Assembly: GCA_937868025.1 (NCBI GenBank)
Contig: CALMLJ010000244.1
Span: 1 to 21,475, forward strand
Source of the DNA: an uncultured Acidimicrobiaceae bacterium
GTDB taxonomy: Bacteria > Actinomycetota > Acidimicrobiia > Acidimicrobiales > Microtrichaceae
Direction: 5' to 3'
Length of the DNA: 21,475 nucleotides
Below, one piece after another: positions 20,931-21,475 of this stretch (position 1 is the stretch's first letter; the number at the start of each line of letters is the position of its first letter). Below the pieces are notes generated by a model that worked only from the letters and a program-made list of their open reading frames with translations, was not told the DNA's origin and did not search any database. A program made the position numbers and the translations under genes.

Positions 20931-21159
20931 CGCGGGCCCGGGGGCACCATCGGCATCTGGGCCATTCGGCCCAAAATTCTCAGGGAAGGCGCGAAAAGTC
21001 GCTCAACCCTGGGGAGGACCTGCCGATAGGTACCTCAGAGACGCACCCAGCGTGTCGGTCTCGGAATCAAGCGTAGGGGCGAGTCGGGTGAATTCCACCC
21101 TCCCCGCCCGGAAAATTCGCCTTACCAGGAAGACAGCGCCACGAGCGCAGGGTGATGAC
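20931..21159. other. Intergenic region between nadD and the group 2 sigma gene
   Basis: About 230 bp with no gene. It holds a 6-bp-arm hairpin TGGGCC-ATTC-GGCCCA at 20958-20973, two AAAATTC patches (near 20975 and 21112), and a GGGTG-N5-CACCC symmetric site at 21086-21100. The sigma promoter must lie here, but no convincing -35/-10 pair was identified. AGGG, 7 nt before ATG 21160, is the ribosome-binding site. Confidence 0.5.
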
Positions 21160-21475
21160 ATGAGCGATTCAGTCGGTGTGTACCTCAACGAGATCGGCAA
21201 GGTCCCGCTCCTCACGGCGATGGAGGAGATCGAGCTCTCCAAGGCGATCGAGGCCGGCGTCGAGGCACGGGCCCGCAAGGAGGCCGGCGAGCGCGGTGCG
21301 GACATCAACCGCAAGATCGCCGCGGCCAACGCTGCGAAGGACCGCTTCATCCGCGCCAACCTGCGCCTGGTCGTGAGCGTCGCCCGCCGCTACCCGCTGC
21401 CGTCGGGCATGGAGCTGCTGGACCTCATCCAGGAAGGCAACCTCGGCCTCGAGCACGCCGTCGACAAGTTCGACT
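21160..21475 (+). CDS. RpoD-like (group 2) RNA polymerase sigma factor, partial
   Basis: The first 105 residues of a sigma-70 protein, cut by the window end. Region 1.2 is [31 protein letters not shown], and region 2.1-2.2 is [45 protein letters not shown], very close to primary sigma factors. The protein begins at region 1.2 with no region 1.1, which suggests a group 2 (SigB/HrdA-type) factor rather than the housekeeping one. Between the regions is a charged segment [21 protein letters not shown] 21160 is the only reasonable start; the ATG 6 nt before it is followed directly by a stop. Confidence 0.92.
   Translation, partial: MSDSVGVYLNEIGKVPLLTAMEEIELSKAIEAGVEARARKEAGERGADINRKIAAANAAKDRFIRANLRLVVSVARRYPLPSGMELLDLIQEGNLGLEHAVDKFD

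Overview
The window is high-GC actinobacterial chromosome. The gene content points to an Acidimicrobiia-type organism (Ilumatobacter-like): the order nadD, LCP/LytR_C protein, rsfS; a WXG100/EssC-type secretion locus with FHA proteins and a Ser/Thr kinase; a DUF5317-like membrane protein; and frequent GTG starts. This assignment rests on content and style only. I see no rRNA, tRNA, CRISPR array, insertion sequence or prophage gene.

Left part (1-4086). A cut-off RecA/KaiC-like ORF and a DksA/TraR zinc-finger protein diverge; a DUF5317-like membrane protein follows. Five genes on the minus strand (3567 down to 1378) then form a tight cluster: a two-helix membrane protein, a group III truncated hemoglobin, a COG2345/SufR-like regulator with a C-terminal cysteine set, a second group III truncated hemoglobin and a 39-residue membrane peptide. 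Three junctions share a 4-nt GTGA overlap. The cluster lies downstream of a marR-type gene, with a perfect 8-bp inverted repeat between them. It reads as a redox- or nitric-oxide-responsive globin module.

Middle (4087-10862). On the plus strand are a ClC anion channel/transporter with CBS domains, an HPP-family membrane protein, an ECF sigma factor overlapping a membrane-anchored anti-sigma-like partner, a COG0523 (CobW-type) GTPase and an ACT-domain protein. An orphan RsbW-like ATPase on the minus strand has lost the N-box asparagine and has a SigB/SigF-like promoter candidate. A strong 14-bp hairpin separates it from the next locus.

Type VII-like locus (10863-18615). This is the most interesting region. 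On the minus strand are a WXG100 protein, a 1491-residue EssC-like FtsK/SpoIIIE ATPase with its own FHA domain, and an FHA protein with a probable C-terminal DNA-binding domain. Divergent from the FHA gene is a DUF1023 alpha/beta hydrolase carrying an N-terminal WXG100-like domain. Convergent with the hydrolase is a transmembrane Ser/Thr kinase. Two perfect palindromes with identical cores (ATGGGGG-N4-CCCCCAT) sit in the divergent intergenic region and just upstream of the WXG100 gene. EccB, EccD, EccE and mycosin are not present. I infer a compact kinase/FHA-controlled secretion module with a built-in hydrolase substrate.

Right part (18625-21475). rsfS, a divergent LCP/LytR_C envelope protein and nadD form a minus-strand operon. 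Divergent from nadD, a group 2 (RpoD-like) sigma factor runs off the window end. At five genes a TANNNT -10-like hexamer lies 6-7 nt before the start codon, which suggests leaderless transcription is common here.
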